This document shows, in pieces, positions 50,753-59,199 of a DNA stretch of 64,000 nucleotides (its first letter is position 1; each line of letters starts with the position of its first letter). Made by a program: the position numbers and the translations under genes. The notes beneath the pieces are model-generated. The model worked only from the letters and a program-made list of their open reading frames with translations. It was not told the origin of the DNA and made no database searches. The stretch lies in NCBI RefSeq assembly GCF_002205165.1, contig NZ_NIVS01000048.1, positions 48,658-112,657 on the forward strand. Direction: 5' to 3'. The DNA is from Stenotrophomonas maltophilia. Its GTDB lineage: Bacteria > Pseudomonadota > Gammaproteobacteria > Xanthomonadales > Xanthomonadaceae.

Positions 50753-51454
50753 ATGAACCGTGCACAGTTCCTGCGCCTGATGCTGGGCAGTGCCGCGTTC
50801 GCGGCCCTGCCCACACCGGCGCGCGCCCAGGCCGGGCGATACGATTTCTGGTTCACCCGCCTCAAGTACGACTCCGGCGACTGGGACGTGGACGCGCGCA
50901 TGCCGTCCAACGTGATCACCTCGCTGATCGATTACACCTCCCTGCGCGTGGACCCGACCGAGCACGTGATCGCGCTGTCCGATCCACGCATGCTGGAGGC
51001 GCCATTCTGCTACCTGGCCGGACACAAGCTGGTCGAGTTCAACGCAGCCGAACGGCAGAACTTCGTGCGCTATGTGCGCAATGGCGGCTTCGTGTTTGTC
51101 GATGACTGCAACCACGATATCGATGGCCTGTTCGCCACTTCCTTCGAAGCGCAGATGGCCAAGCTCTTTGGGCCCAAGGCGCTGAACAAGCTGCCCGACA
51201 ACCACGCGCTGTACCGCAGTTTCTTCCGCTTCCCCGAGGGCCCGCCGGCCACCGGGTTCGAACTCAATGGCTGGGGCGATGATCTGGTCCACGATTACCT
51301 CAAGGGCATCGAGATCGATGGCCGCCTCGGTGTGCTCTACAGCAACAAGGATTACGGGTGCGAGTGGGACTACGACTGGCGCAACAAGCGCTTCCTGGCC
51401 GAAGACAACACCCGTTTCGCGGTCAACATCGTGATGTATGCCCTGAACAGCTGA
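50753..51454 (+). CDS. DUF4159-family exported protein
   Basis: A 233-residue protein with an N-terminal signal (FLRLMLGSAAFAALPTPARA, cleavage before QAG). The mature part matches DUF4159: FTRLKYDSGDWDVD, LSDPRMLEAPFCYLAGHKLVEF, and VRNGGFVFVDDCNHDIDGLF. The domain resembles a glutamine-amidotransferase-like fold with no known activity. The signal looks like a decayed twin-arginine motif: NRAQFLR, with the second Arg replaced. DUF4159 genes commonly sit with MoxR/DUF58 modules, as here. Confidence 0.85.
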   Translation: MNRAQFLRLMLGSAAFAALPTPARAQAGRYDFWFTRLKYDSGDWDVDARMPSNVITSLIDYTSLRVDPTEHVIALSDPRMLEAPFCYLAGHKLVEFNAAERQNFVRYVRNGGFVFVDDCNHDIDGLFATSFEAQMAKLFGPKALNKLPDNHALYRSFFRFPEGPPATGFELNGWGDDLVHDYLKGIEIDGRLGVLYSNKDYGCEWDYDWRNKRFLAEDNTRFAVNIVMYALNS

Positions 51455-51472
51455 CGTTTTTCCTGCATTTCC

Positions 51473-51495
51473 AGCCACGCATGGCGTGGCTCTAC
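51473..51495 (-). repeat. SMAG-like REP hairpin inside the tldD-moxR gene run
   Basis: On the minus strand GTAG is followed by an AGCCACGC-CAT-GCGTGGCT stem (8 bp, perfect). It lies between the DUF4159 and moxR genes and would form a stable mRNA hairpin if the genes are co-transcribed. Confidence 0.72.
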
Positions 51496-51515
51496 GCCGA
51501 TCCTGCGAGTGCCTT

Positions 51516-52499
51516 ATGACGACCGACAGCCTTGATGCCCTTCTTCCCAAACTGCAGCAGTTGCGCGGCGCGCTGGCCCAGGCGGTGGTCGGCCAGCATG
51601 CGGTGGTGGAGCAGCTGCTGATCGGCCTGCTGGCCGGCGGCCACTGCCTGCTCGAGGGCGCGCCCGGGCTGGGCAAGACCCTGCTGGTGCGCTCGCTTGG
51701 CCAGGCACTGGAGCTGCAGTTCCGGCGTGTGCAGTTCACGCCCGATCTGATGCCCAGCGATATCCTCGGCACCGAGCTGCTGGAAGAGGACCACGGCACC
51801 GGACACCGTCACTTCCGGTTCCAGAAGGGCCCGATCTTCACCAACCTGCTGCTGGCCGACGAGCTCAACCGCACCCCGCCCAAGACCCAGGCCGCACTGC
51901 TGGAGGCGATGCAGGAACGCACCGTCAGCTATGCGGGCACCACCTATGCGTTGCCGGCGCCGTTCTTCGTGCTGGCCACGCAGAACCCGATCGAACAGGC
52001 CGGTACCTACCCCTTGCCGGAAGCCCAGCTGGACCGCTTCCTGCTGCACGTGCGGGTGGACTACCCCACCGAGCAGGAGGAGCGCGACATCCTGCTGCAG
52101 ACCACCGGCAGCGCCAGTGGCAGCGTGCCCAAGGTGATGGAGGCCGACGAGGTGCTGGCCCTGCAGGCCGCCGTGCGCGAGGTCCACATCAGCGAAGACG
52201 TACTTACCTGGATCACCCGCCTGGTGCGTGCCAGCCGCCCTGGCAACGATGCACCGGCGGCGGTGAACCAGTGGATCAAGTGGGGCGCCGGCCCGCGTGC
52301 CGGGCAGTCGCTGGTGCTGGCGGCCAAGGCGCGTGCGTTGCTGCAGGGGCGCTTCGCCGCCACCCGCGAGGACGTGCAGGCGCTGGCGGCGCCGGTGATG
52401 CGTCACCGCCTGCTGCTGTCCTTCGCTGCCGAGGCCGAGCAGAAGAGCGCCGACGACGTGGTCGCCGCGCTGCTGCAGGCCGTGCCGTTCCCGGGTTGA
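51516..52499 (+). CDS. MoxR-family AAA+ ATPase
   Basis: A 327-residue MoxR chaperone-like ATPase. Walker A is GAPGLGKT (48-55) and Walker B LLLADELNR (111-119). Sensor 1 LATQNPIEQAGTYPLPEAQLDRF and the MoxR lid (RASRPGNDAPAAVNQWIKWGAGPRAGQSL) complete the pattern. MoxR proteins remodel or insert cofactors into partner proteins, usually VWA-domain proteins, encoded beside them. It heads the moxR-DUF58-BatA module. The start at 51516 avoids the upstream REP hairpin. Confidence 0.94.
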   Translation: MTTDSLDALLPKLQQLRGALAQAVVGQHAVVEQLLIGLLAGGHCLLEGAPGLGKTLLVRSLGQALELQFRRVQFTPDLMPSDILGTELLEEDHGTGHRHFRFQKGPIFTNLLLADELNRTPPKTQAALLEAMQERTVSYAGTTYALPAPFFVLATQNPIEQAGTYPLPEAQLDRFLLHVRVDYPTEQEERDILLQTTGSASGSVPKVMEADEVLALQAAVREVHISEDVLTWITRLVRASRPGNDAPAAVNQWIKWGAGPRAGQSLVLAAKARALLQGRFAATREDVQALAAPVMRHRLLLSFAAEAEQKSADDVVAALLQAVPFPG

Positions 52500-52509
52500 C
52501 CCACACGCC

Positions 52510-53406
52510 GTGAGCCGCAACGCGCCGATCGCGATCCCCGCTGATGTCCGCAGCCGCCTGAAGGCGCTGCGGCTGCTGCCGCGCCGCGCGCGTGGCGCGC
52601 ACGGGATCGGCCAGCACGCCAGCCGCAGCCGCGGTGCGGGGCTGGAGTTCGCGCAGTACCGCGCCTACGAACCCGGCGATGAACTGCGTCAGATTGACTG
52701 GAAGCTCTACGCGCGCTCGGACCGCTTCTTCGTGCGCGAGTCCGAACGCGAAAGCCCGATCACCACCTGGGTGCTGATCGATGCGACCGCCTCGGCGCGG
52801 CAGCGCGATCGTGCACGGCCGGAGTGGTCGCGCCTGGACCATCTCTGCGCCACCGCAGCCTGCCTGGTCGAACTGGCCCTGCAGCAAAGCGACCGCTTCG
52901 GCGTCATCGTCGTCAGCGGCGAGGGCGTGCAACTGGTGCCCGCCGGGCACGGCCCACGCCAGCGCGACCGCGTGCACCTGCTGCTGCGCCAGGTGCAGGC
53001 GAGTGGCACGTGGCCGCCGGTCACCGCGCTGGCCCCGGTCTGGGAGCGGGTGCAGGCCGGCGATCTGCTGGTCGCGCTGGGCGACGGTTTCGACGAAGGC
53101 GGCACCGTGCTGCTGGAGCGGCTGGCCGCCGCGCGCCGCGAGGTGCTGCACCTGCAGGTACTGACCGCGGAAGAGCGCGATTTCCCGTTCACCGAGGGTC
53201 ACCGCTTCCGCGACCCGGAAACGGGGGAAGAAGTGCTGGGCGATGGCCGTGCGATCCGCGAGGAGTATCTGGCCCGCTTCGACGCCGCCCAGCGCGCGCT
53301 GCAGGCGCGACTGCAGAGCAGCGGCATCGTGCACGCTTCCGGCTATCTCGACCAGCCGCTGGATCAGCCGCTGCGTGCGCTGCTCGGCGCCGGAGGCGGC
53401 GCGTGA
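52510..53406 (+). CDS. DUF58-family protein
   Basis: A 298-residue DUF58 protein with a GTG start. It shows the family core EFAQYRAYEPGDELRQIDWKLYARSDRFFVRESE and WVLIDATASA, the latter resembling a degenerate VWA metal site (D-x-T-x-S). There is no membrane segment. DUF58 proteins sit with MoxR in bacteria and archaea and are thought to be its partners. The gap after moxR is 10 bp; the stop overlaps the next start (GTGA). Confidence 0.92.
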   Translation: MSRNAPIAIPADVRSRLKALRLLPRRARGAHGIGQHASRSRGAGLEFAQYRAYEPGDELRQIDWKLYARSDRFFVRESERESPITTWVLIDATASARQRDRARPEWSRLDHLCATAACLVELALQQSDRFGVIVVSGEGVQLVPAGHGPRQRDRVHLLLRQVQASGTWPPVTALAPVWERVQAGDLLVALGDGFDEGGTVLLERLAAARREVLHLQVLTAEERDFPFTEGHRFRDPETGEEVLGDGRAIREEYLARFDAAQRALQARLQSSGIVHASGYLDQPLDQPLRALLGAGGGA

Positions 53407-54521
53407 GCCTGCTGTTTCCGCTCGGGCTGCTGGCACTGGCCGCATGGTTGGTGCCGCTGCTGATCCACCTGGCGCGGCGTCACCAGTACGCGCCCCTCGA
53501 CTTCGCCGCCCTGCGTTGGCTGCGGGCCCGGATCCGGCCGCGCCAGAAGATCCGTTTCGACGAGTGGCCACTGCTGCTGGTGCGGCTGCTGCTGCTCGCC
53601 GCGCTGGCCCTGTTGCTGGCAAGGCCGGTGCTGCACGGTGGCGCGGCCGATACCCATGCGGTCACGGTGGTGGCCCCCGGTCTGGACGGCGCGGCCCTGC
53701 GTGGCCAGGACGCCAAAGGCGACTGGCGATGGCTGGCACCGGGCTTCCCGGCGCTGGCCGACGGCACCCCGGCGCCCCCGCAACCGCTGGCCAGCCTGCT
53801 GCGCGAGCTGGATCAGCGCCTGCCCGCCGGTGCACCGCTGACGGTGTACGTGCCCGACCCGATGACCGGGCTCGATGGCGAACGCCCGCGTCTGTCGCGT
53901 CGCGTGACCTGGCGGCCGATGCCGATGGCGCCGGCCGCCGCGCGCACGGCGGCGCTGCCTGTGCTGCAGCTAGGTGGCGAGATCGCTGAAGGCGAGCAAC
54001 GTGTGCTGGCCGCGTTGCAGCGCGCGTGGTCCAACCAGGCGTTGTCTCCCGCACGCGGTGCCGGTACCGCCCCGGGCGCCGGCCAGATCGGCGTGTGGCT
54101 CGCCGCTGCGCCGCTGCCTGCCGCGTGGCAGGCGTGGGTGCGCCAGGGCGGCAGCGCGCTGGTCGCGCCGGGTGCTGCTGGGGCCGGTTGGACGCCAGCC
54201 CTGCGCGATGTCGGCGGCGCGGTGGTGCTGGAACAGCGGTTCGAGGGCAGTGGTCGCCTGCTGCGTTTCACTGCACCGCTGACGCCGACGGCGCTGCCGG
54301 TGTTGCGCGATCCCGGCTTCCCGCGTCAGTTGCTGGCCGTCGTCGCCGCACCCGCTCCGCCCACGCTCGCAGCCGCGGCGACACAGCAGCCCTTGCGCGG
54401 TGGCGCCACACCGCTTCCGCTGCCACGTGAGCTGACCCCCTGGCTGTTGGCGCTGATCGTGCTGCTGTTCGCGCTGGAACGGGCGATGGCGACCTCGCCA
54501 CGCCGCGGGGCCGGCGCATGA
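53403..54521 (+). CDS. BatA-N-domain membrane protein
   Basis: A 372-residue protein with a GTG start. The N-terminus matches the BatA (aerotolerance) N-terminal region: LLFPLGLLALAAWLVPLLIHLARRHQ, then FAALRWLRARIRPRQ and a second helix LLLVRLLLLAALALLLARPVL. The periplasmic middle has no VWA domain, unlike true BatA; instead it shows divergent GATase-like segments. A final helix (ELTPWLLALIVLLFALERAMA) anchors the end. It overlaps both neighbours by 4 bp. Confidence 0.83.
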   Translation: MSLLFPLGLLALAAWLVPLLIHLARRHQYAPLDFAALRWLRARIRPRQKIRFDEWPLLLVRLLLLAALALLLARPVLHGGAADTHAVTVVAPGLDGAALRGQDAKGDWRWLAPGFPALADGTPAPPQPLASLLRELDQRLPAGAPLTVYVPDPMTGLDGERPRLSRRVTWRPMPMAPAAARTAALPVLQLGGEIAEGEQRVLAALQRAWSNQALSPARGAGTAPGAGQIGVWLAAAPLPAAWQAWVRQGGSALVAPGAAGAGWTPALRDVGGAVVLEQRFEGSGRLLRFTAPLTPTALPVLRDPGFPRQLLAVVAAPAPPTLAAAATQQPLRGGATPLPLPRELTPWLLALIVLLFALERAMATSPRRGAGA

Positions 54522-56683
54522 ACGCGGCCATCCAGCACGCCTGGCAGCGCGCGCGCCGGCGCCAGTGGTGGATCACCACCCTGCTCGCAGTGCCGGTTGC
54601 GTTGGCGGTCAGCGCGGTGGCGTGGCGGGTGGCCGGGTTCAACGCGGGCAGCGTGGTCCTGTTGCTGACGTTGCTGGTCAGCGTCGGCGTGGCGACCTGG
54701 CGCGCACGTCGTCTGGATCGCCGATGGCTGGTCCGCCGGTTGGACGACCACCCGGTCGCGCAGGACAGCGCCGACCTGCTGTTCGCCCTGCCGGAGGCAT
54801 TGAACCGGTTGCAGCAGCGGCAGCGCACGCATGTCGCCGCCGCCCTGCAGGCGCGCATGCCCGAACTGCGGCCGCGCTGGCCGGGCCGGTGGCTGCTGGC
54901 CTCGGTGATCACGTCGTTGGCGGTGATGGCGCTGGCGCTGGGCTGGCCACGCGGCCAGAACGCGGCGCCCCTGTTCCCGGCCGCGGCGGCACCGCCGGCC
55001 ACACCCGCGCAGCCACCGCAGCTGCGCTCCACCCGGCTGGAGATCACCGCCCCGGCCTACACCGGGCAGGCCGCGCGCGTGCAGAGCGCGCTGGACGGGA
55101 AGGTTCCGCAGGACAGTCGCCTGCACTGGTCGCTGCGCTTCTCGGCGCAACCGCAGACCGCTGCGCTGCAGTTCCACGATGGCCAGCGCATCGCGCTGCA
55201 GCGCGACGGCGACCACTGGACCGCGCAGTGGAGCGCGACACGCCCGGCGTTGTACCGCGTGGTCACCGAGCCTGCCCTGCGCGACACCCGGCTGTACCGG
55301 CTCGATGTGGTGCCCGATCGCCCGCCGGTGGTGCGCGTGATCGCTCCCGACCGCAGTCTTGTGCTGGGCACGCCCGGGCAGCGCCAGTGGCCGCTGCAGT
55401 TCGAGGCCACCGACGACTACGGCGTGGTCGCCACGGCACAGTTGAAGGTCACTCTGGCCCAGGGCAGCGGTGAGAACATCACCTTCCGCGAGCAGACCTT
55501 CAGCCTGTCCGGTACCGGGCCGGCGACGCAACGACGTTTCGCGCGCACGCTGGATCTCGCCGCGCTGGGCGCCACCGAAGGCAACGATGTGATCGCGCAG
55601 CTGACCGTGCGCGATACCCACACACCTACTGCGCAGAGCGCCCAGAGCAGCAGCGTGATCCTGCGCCTGCCGAGCGCTGCGGAAATCCAGGGCACCGACC
55701 TGGAGGGCATGGTCAAGAAGACCCTGCCGGCGTACTTCCGCAGCCAGCGCCAGATCATCATCGACGCCGAAGCGCTGATCAAACAGCGCCGCCAGCTGCC
55801 GGCAGAGGAGTTCATCAAACGCGCCGATGCGATCGGCGTGGACCAGCGCATCCTGCGCCTGCGCTATGGCCAGTTCCTCGGCGAGGAGAGCGAAGGTGGG
55901 GCCAAGCCGCCGCCGACCAGCGATGTCCTGCCGACCAGTGACACACCGGCCAGCACGCACGACGCCGAGCATGATCACGATGGCGACCATGCGCAGGCGC
56001 AGGCCGGCCATGATGATCACGACCACGGCGCGCCGACCGACGGCAACGCTGCGGTGTTCGGCAGCGCCAGCGACGTGCTCTCCGAATACGGCCACACCCA
56101 CGATCACGCCGAGGCTGCCACCCTGCTGGATCCCAAGACGCGCGCCACGCTGAAGGCAGCGCTGGATCAGATGTGGTCGTCGGAAGGCGAGCTGCGCCAG
56201 GGCCAGCCCGAGCGCGCCCTGCCCTACGCCTACAAGGCGCTGGGTTTCATCAAGGAAGTGCAGCAGGCCGAGCGCATCTACCTGGCGCGGGTCGGCCCGG
56301 AGCTCCCACCGATCGACGAGGGGCGCCGCATGACCGGCGATCGCGCCGACCTGGCCAGCCGCACGTTGCCGCTGCGTGCGCTGGACGCACCCGACCAGGC
56401 CATCGTGCAGGTCTGGCAGCAGCTTGCCGATCCCACCAGCGCGCCGGATCTGGACGCACTGACCCAGTGGCTGCGGCGCAATGAAGCACGCCTGCCGGAC
56501 CCGCTGAGCCTGGCCGCCGCCATCGAAACACTGCGCATCACCCCGGACTGCGCCGACTGCCATCAGGCCCTGCGTGCGCAGCTGTGGCGTGCACTGCTGC
56601 GGCCGCTGCCGCAGGTCCCCCGGCGCAACGCACCCGATGCCATGGGTCAGCGCTATCTGGATGCGTTGGAGGCCACACCATGA
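54518..56683 (+). CDS. Large membrane protein with His/Asp-rich insert (DUF4175-like)
   Basis: A 721-residue protein. Two N-terminal helices (about 18-38 and 43-60) and a third (about 125-145) precede a large periplasmic region with repeated beta-rich segments (LRSTRLEITAPAYTGQAARV, RLDVVPDRPPVVRVIAP), recalling DUF4175 proteins, and a helical C-terminus. Residues about 484-531 are exceptionally rich in His and Asp (EHDHDGDH, HDDHDHG, GHTHDHAE), a likely divalent-metal-binding stretch. A CADCH sequence occurs near residue 680 (haem-motif-like, C-x-x-C-H). Function unknown. Confidence 0.75.
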   Translation: MNAAIQHAWQRARRRQWWITTLLAVPVALAVSAVAWRVAGFNAGSVVLLLTLLVSVGVATWRARRLDRRWLVRRLDDHPVAQDSADLLFALPEALNRLQQRQRTHVAAALQARMPELRPRWPGRWLLASVITSLAVMALALGWPRGQNAAPLFPAAAAPPATPAQPPQLRSTRLEITAPAYTGQAARVQSALDGKVPQDSRLHWSLRFSAQPQTAALQFHDGQRIALQRDGDHWTAQWSATRPALYRVVTEPALRDTRLYRLDVVPDRPPVVRVIAPDRSLVLGTPGQRQWPLQFEATDDYGVVATAQLKVTLAQGSGENITFREQTFSLSGTGPATQRRFARTLDLAALGATEGNDVIAQLTVRDTHTPTAQSAQSSSVILRLPSAAEIQGTDLEGMVKKTLPAYFRSQRQIIIDAEALIKQRRQLPAEEFIKRADAIGVDQRILRLRYGQFLGEESEGGAKPPPTSDVLPTSDTPASTHDAEHDHDGDHAQAQAGHDDHDHGAPTDGNAAVFGSASDVLSEYGHTHDHAEAATLLDPKTRATLKAALDQMWSSEGELRQGQPERALPYAYKALGFIKEVQQAERIYLARVGPELPPIDEGRRMTGDRADLASRTLPLRALDAPDQAIVQVWQQLADPTSAPDLDALTQWLRRNEARLPDPLSLAAAIETLRITPDCADCHQALRAQLWRALLRPLPQVPRRNAPDAMGQRYLDALEATP

Positions 56684-58515
56684 GCGAACCGCGCTGGATC
56701 CTGATCGCGCTGCTCGCGGTGTTTGCGCTGGCCAGTGCGCGCCTGTGCTGGCAGCAATGGCGTGGACCGGCACGGGCGCGCGGCGTGTTCGCCGGCCTGC
56801 TGTTGATGCAGGCTGCGGTGACCGTCCTGCTCTATCTGACCCTGGTGCCGCCGCTGCAGCGTGTGGCTGGTGGTCAACTGACCGTGCTGACTGCCGCGGC
56901 CGATCAGGTGCGCTGGTCGGCGGTACCGGGCGAAACCGTGGTTGCGCTGCCGGAAGCGACGAAGGTGGCCGACGCGCTCGCGGCACCGGACCTGGCCAGC
57001 GTGCTGCGCCAGCATCCGGGTACCCCTTCCCTTCGGCTGATCGGCGATGGCCTGTCCGCCCGCGATCGCGATGTCGCGCTGCCCCGTGGCGTGCGCATCG
57101 AATCACCCAACGCGCCGCAGGGCTGGATCGCGCTGCAGCCGCCGGCGGTCACTGCGCCTGGTGCGGTGTTCACCGTCAGCGCGCGTGCGCAGGGCGTGCC
57201 AAGCGCGCGCGCCGAACTGGTGGATCCCGCCGGTGTGGTCATCGACAGGGCCACGCCAGACGCCGATGGGCGGGTGCAGCTCAGCGGCGTGGCCCGCGTT
57301 GCCGGGCAGAGCGTGTTCGGCCTGCGCCTGCTCGACGCCGAACCACATGTGATCGATACGCTTGCCGTGCCCGTGGACACCGCCGCCACCGCGACGCCTC
57401 GCCTGTTGATACTGGCCGGTGCACCCGGTCCGGAGTTCAAGTATCTGCGCCGCTGGGCCACCGATGCCGGGCTGCGGGTACAGGCGCAGGCCAACACGGG
57501 CGGTGGCGTATCACTCGGCGATGCACCGATCGCGCTGACCGCTGCCAGCTTGGCCGGGACCGATGTGGTGCTGCTGGATGAGCGCCGCCTGGCCGGGCTG
57601 TCGGCGGCGCAACGCAGCGCGCTGCAGCAGGCGATCCGCGGTGGGTTGGGCGTGCTCGTCCGCACCAGCGGCCCGCTCAACGACAGCGCGCGCCAGGCGC
57701 TGCGCGGCTGGGGGATGCCCATCAGCGGCAACAACCAGACCGCCCCCCTGACGCTGCCAGCCGACGCCGATGCCGATGCCGCCCTGCTGCAGGCACGCCG
57801 TGGTCCCCAGCGGCCCGCGTCGGACACCACGGCCTACATCGAAGAAGCCGACACCGCCTCGCATCAGGCCAGCGTGCCGGTATTGGAGCGGCTGGGCGTG
57901 GCAGTCAACGACGCGACACCGCTGCTGCACGATGACAAGGGCAATGCGATCGGCGGTTATCGCCCGCTGGGCCGGGGCCGTGTTGCGCTGCTGCCGGTCA
58001 CCGACAGCTATCGACTGGTCCTGGCCGGTCGCGATGATCGCCACGCCGAGCTGTGGAGCGGCGTACTGGCCCGCGTGGCACGCCCACTTCCCGCCGCAGA
58101 TGCACCACGCGTCGACACCGACACCCCGTGGGCCGGCGAGCGCGTAGCGCTGTGCCAGCTGCGCGAGCCTGCACAGGTGCGCGCACCGGATGGCGCGCTC
58201 AGCGCGCTGCGCATCGATCCGGCCAGCGGTTCGGAACGCTGCGCCGGCTACTGGCCGATGCAGGCCGGCTGGCATCAGCTGCAGCAGGGTGAGAACCGCC
58301 ACGCGTTCTACGTGTTCGATCCGGCCACTGCGCGATCGCTGCATCGCCAACAGCTGCGGGAAGCCACCGCACAGCGTCTGGCGGTGGGCACCGCAGCAAC
58401 GTCGGCCGGCGTGATCGAAACGCCGGGGCCGCGTTGGCCCTGGCTGCTCGCCTTCGTGCTGGCGGCCGGGCTGCTGTGGTGGCTGGAACGGCGACGGGTG
58501 GCGAGGCCCGCTTGA
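56680..58515 (+). CDS. Large membrane protein ending the tldD-moxR gene run
   Basis: A 611-residue protein; I recognise no definite family. Two helices near the N-terminus (about 6-22 and 35-55) and one at the C-terminus (WLLAFVLAAGLLWWLERRR) flank a long periplasmic part. The latter has an Ig-like stretch (APGAVFTVSARAQGVPSARAELVDPAGVVID) and a GATase-like stretch (RLLILAGAPGPEFKYLRRWATDAG), as in membrane proteins linked to MoxR/DUF58 modules. It is coupled to the preceding gene by a 4-bp overlap. Confidence 0.75.
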   Translation: MSEPRWILIALLAVFALASARLCWQQWRGPARARGVFAGLLLMQAAVTVLLYLTLVPPLQRVAGGQLTVLTAAADQVRWSAVPGETVVALPEATKVADALAAPDLASVLRQHPGTPSLRLIGDGLSARDRDVALPRGVRIESPNAPQGWIALQPPAVTAPGAVFTVSARAQGVPSARAELVDPAGVVIDRATPDADGRVQLSGVARVAGQSVFGLRLLDAEPHVIDTLAVPVDTAATATPRLLILAGAPGPEFKYLRRWATDAGLRVQAQANTGGGVSLGDAPIALTAASLAGTDVVLLDERRLAGLSAAQRSALQQAIRGGLGVLVRTSGPLNDSARQALRGWGMPISGNNQTAPLTLPADADADAALLQARRGPQRPASDTTAYIEEADTASHQASVPVLERLGVAVNDATPLLHDDKGNAIGGYRPLGRGRVALLPVTDSYRLVLAGRDDRHAELWSGVLARVARPLPAADAPRVDTDTPWAGERVALCQLREPAQVRAPDGALSALRIDPASGSERCAGYWPMQAGWHQLQQGENRHAFYVFDPATARSLHRQQLREATAQRLAVGTAATSAGVIETPGPRWPWLLAFVLAAGLLWWLERRRVARPA

Positions 58516-58545
58516 CGGTCGATGGAGCGATGCTGCCCTGCCCGC

Positions 58546-59013
58546 TCAGCGCTCCGGCGGCGCCGGGCATCCCCCTTGCTGCACACACACTTCCTGCGCC
58601 CGGCGCCGCTCGTCGTCGGTCAACTCCGGCGGGGGGCGGGCGGTCGCGGACTGGATCTGGTCGGGTCCACCGGTGAGCTTGTTCACGCCTTGCGCCGCGG
58701 CGGCCAGCCCCTTGTTGATGCCCATCATCAGATAGCCGCCGCTCATGCTGACCTGCTCCGGCGAGGGCGGTTCGCTCCAGGTGCGGCTGAACCGGTTCGG
58801 CTGTATCTGCACCGGATTCTTGAAGCGGTACAGATCCAGCGGTTCGTCGTCGGGCTTGAGCGCCCGCACCTCGCCCAGCGTGGTGACATCCCCCTGCGCC
58901 GGCGCGGGCGGCGGGTCCACGGGTTCGGGTGGCGCGGCCTGCTGTGCCTGCGCGGCGGCGGCCAGCAGCAGGCCGGCCAGCAGCGCTGCACCTTGATGTC
59001 CACGTAATGCCAC
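58546..59013 (-). CDS. Small exported protein of unknown function
   Basis: A 155-residue protein with a signal peptide (LLAGLLLAAAAQAQQ) and a Pro-rich linker (PPEPVDPPPAPAQ). A short conserved-looking core follows: DLYRFKNPVQIQPNRFSRTWSEPPSPEQVSMSGGYLMMGINKG. It ends with two cysteines (VCVQQGGCPAPP) that may form a disulfide. No family recognised. It is convergent with the tldD-moxR gene run. Confidence 0.68.
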   Translation of the reverse strand: MALRGHQGAALLAGLLLAAAAQAQQAAPPEPVDPPPAPAQGDVTTLGEVRALKPDDEPLDLYRFKNPVQIQPNRFSRTWSEPPSPEQVSMSGGYLMMGINKGLAAAAQGVNKLTGGPDQIQSATARPPPELTDDERRRAQEVCVQQGGCPAPPER

Positions 59014-59199
59014 AGCGACTCCATCCGTGTTGGTTGCGGGCTGGCCTCAAGGATACGGAGGCCGGCGTCAGGTTTCGTTGATGGCAGCTGTCCAGACAGC
59101 GCGGGCAGGCACTGAACCATTCACCCGCGCGCATCGCGATGTCTCAGACATTGAGACGCCGTCATGTTTCCATAGCGTCCTTTGCAGACCGTTGTGACC

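Noticed and set aside
56557..56571. CxxCH motif suggesting a cytochrome c
   Set aside because: A single CADCH sits in a long membrane protein of otherwise unrelated sequence; kept only as a note, not called a cytochrome.
54326..57106. 926-codon open frame on the minus strand opposite the BatA-like and DUF4175-like genes
   Set aside because: Antisense shadow with Arg/Ala/Gln-rich, featureless translation; the plus-strand genes overlap neatly and show membrane segments.
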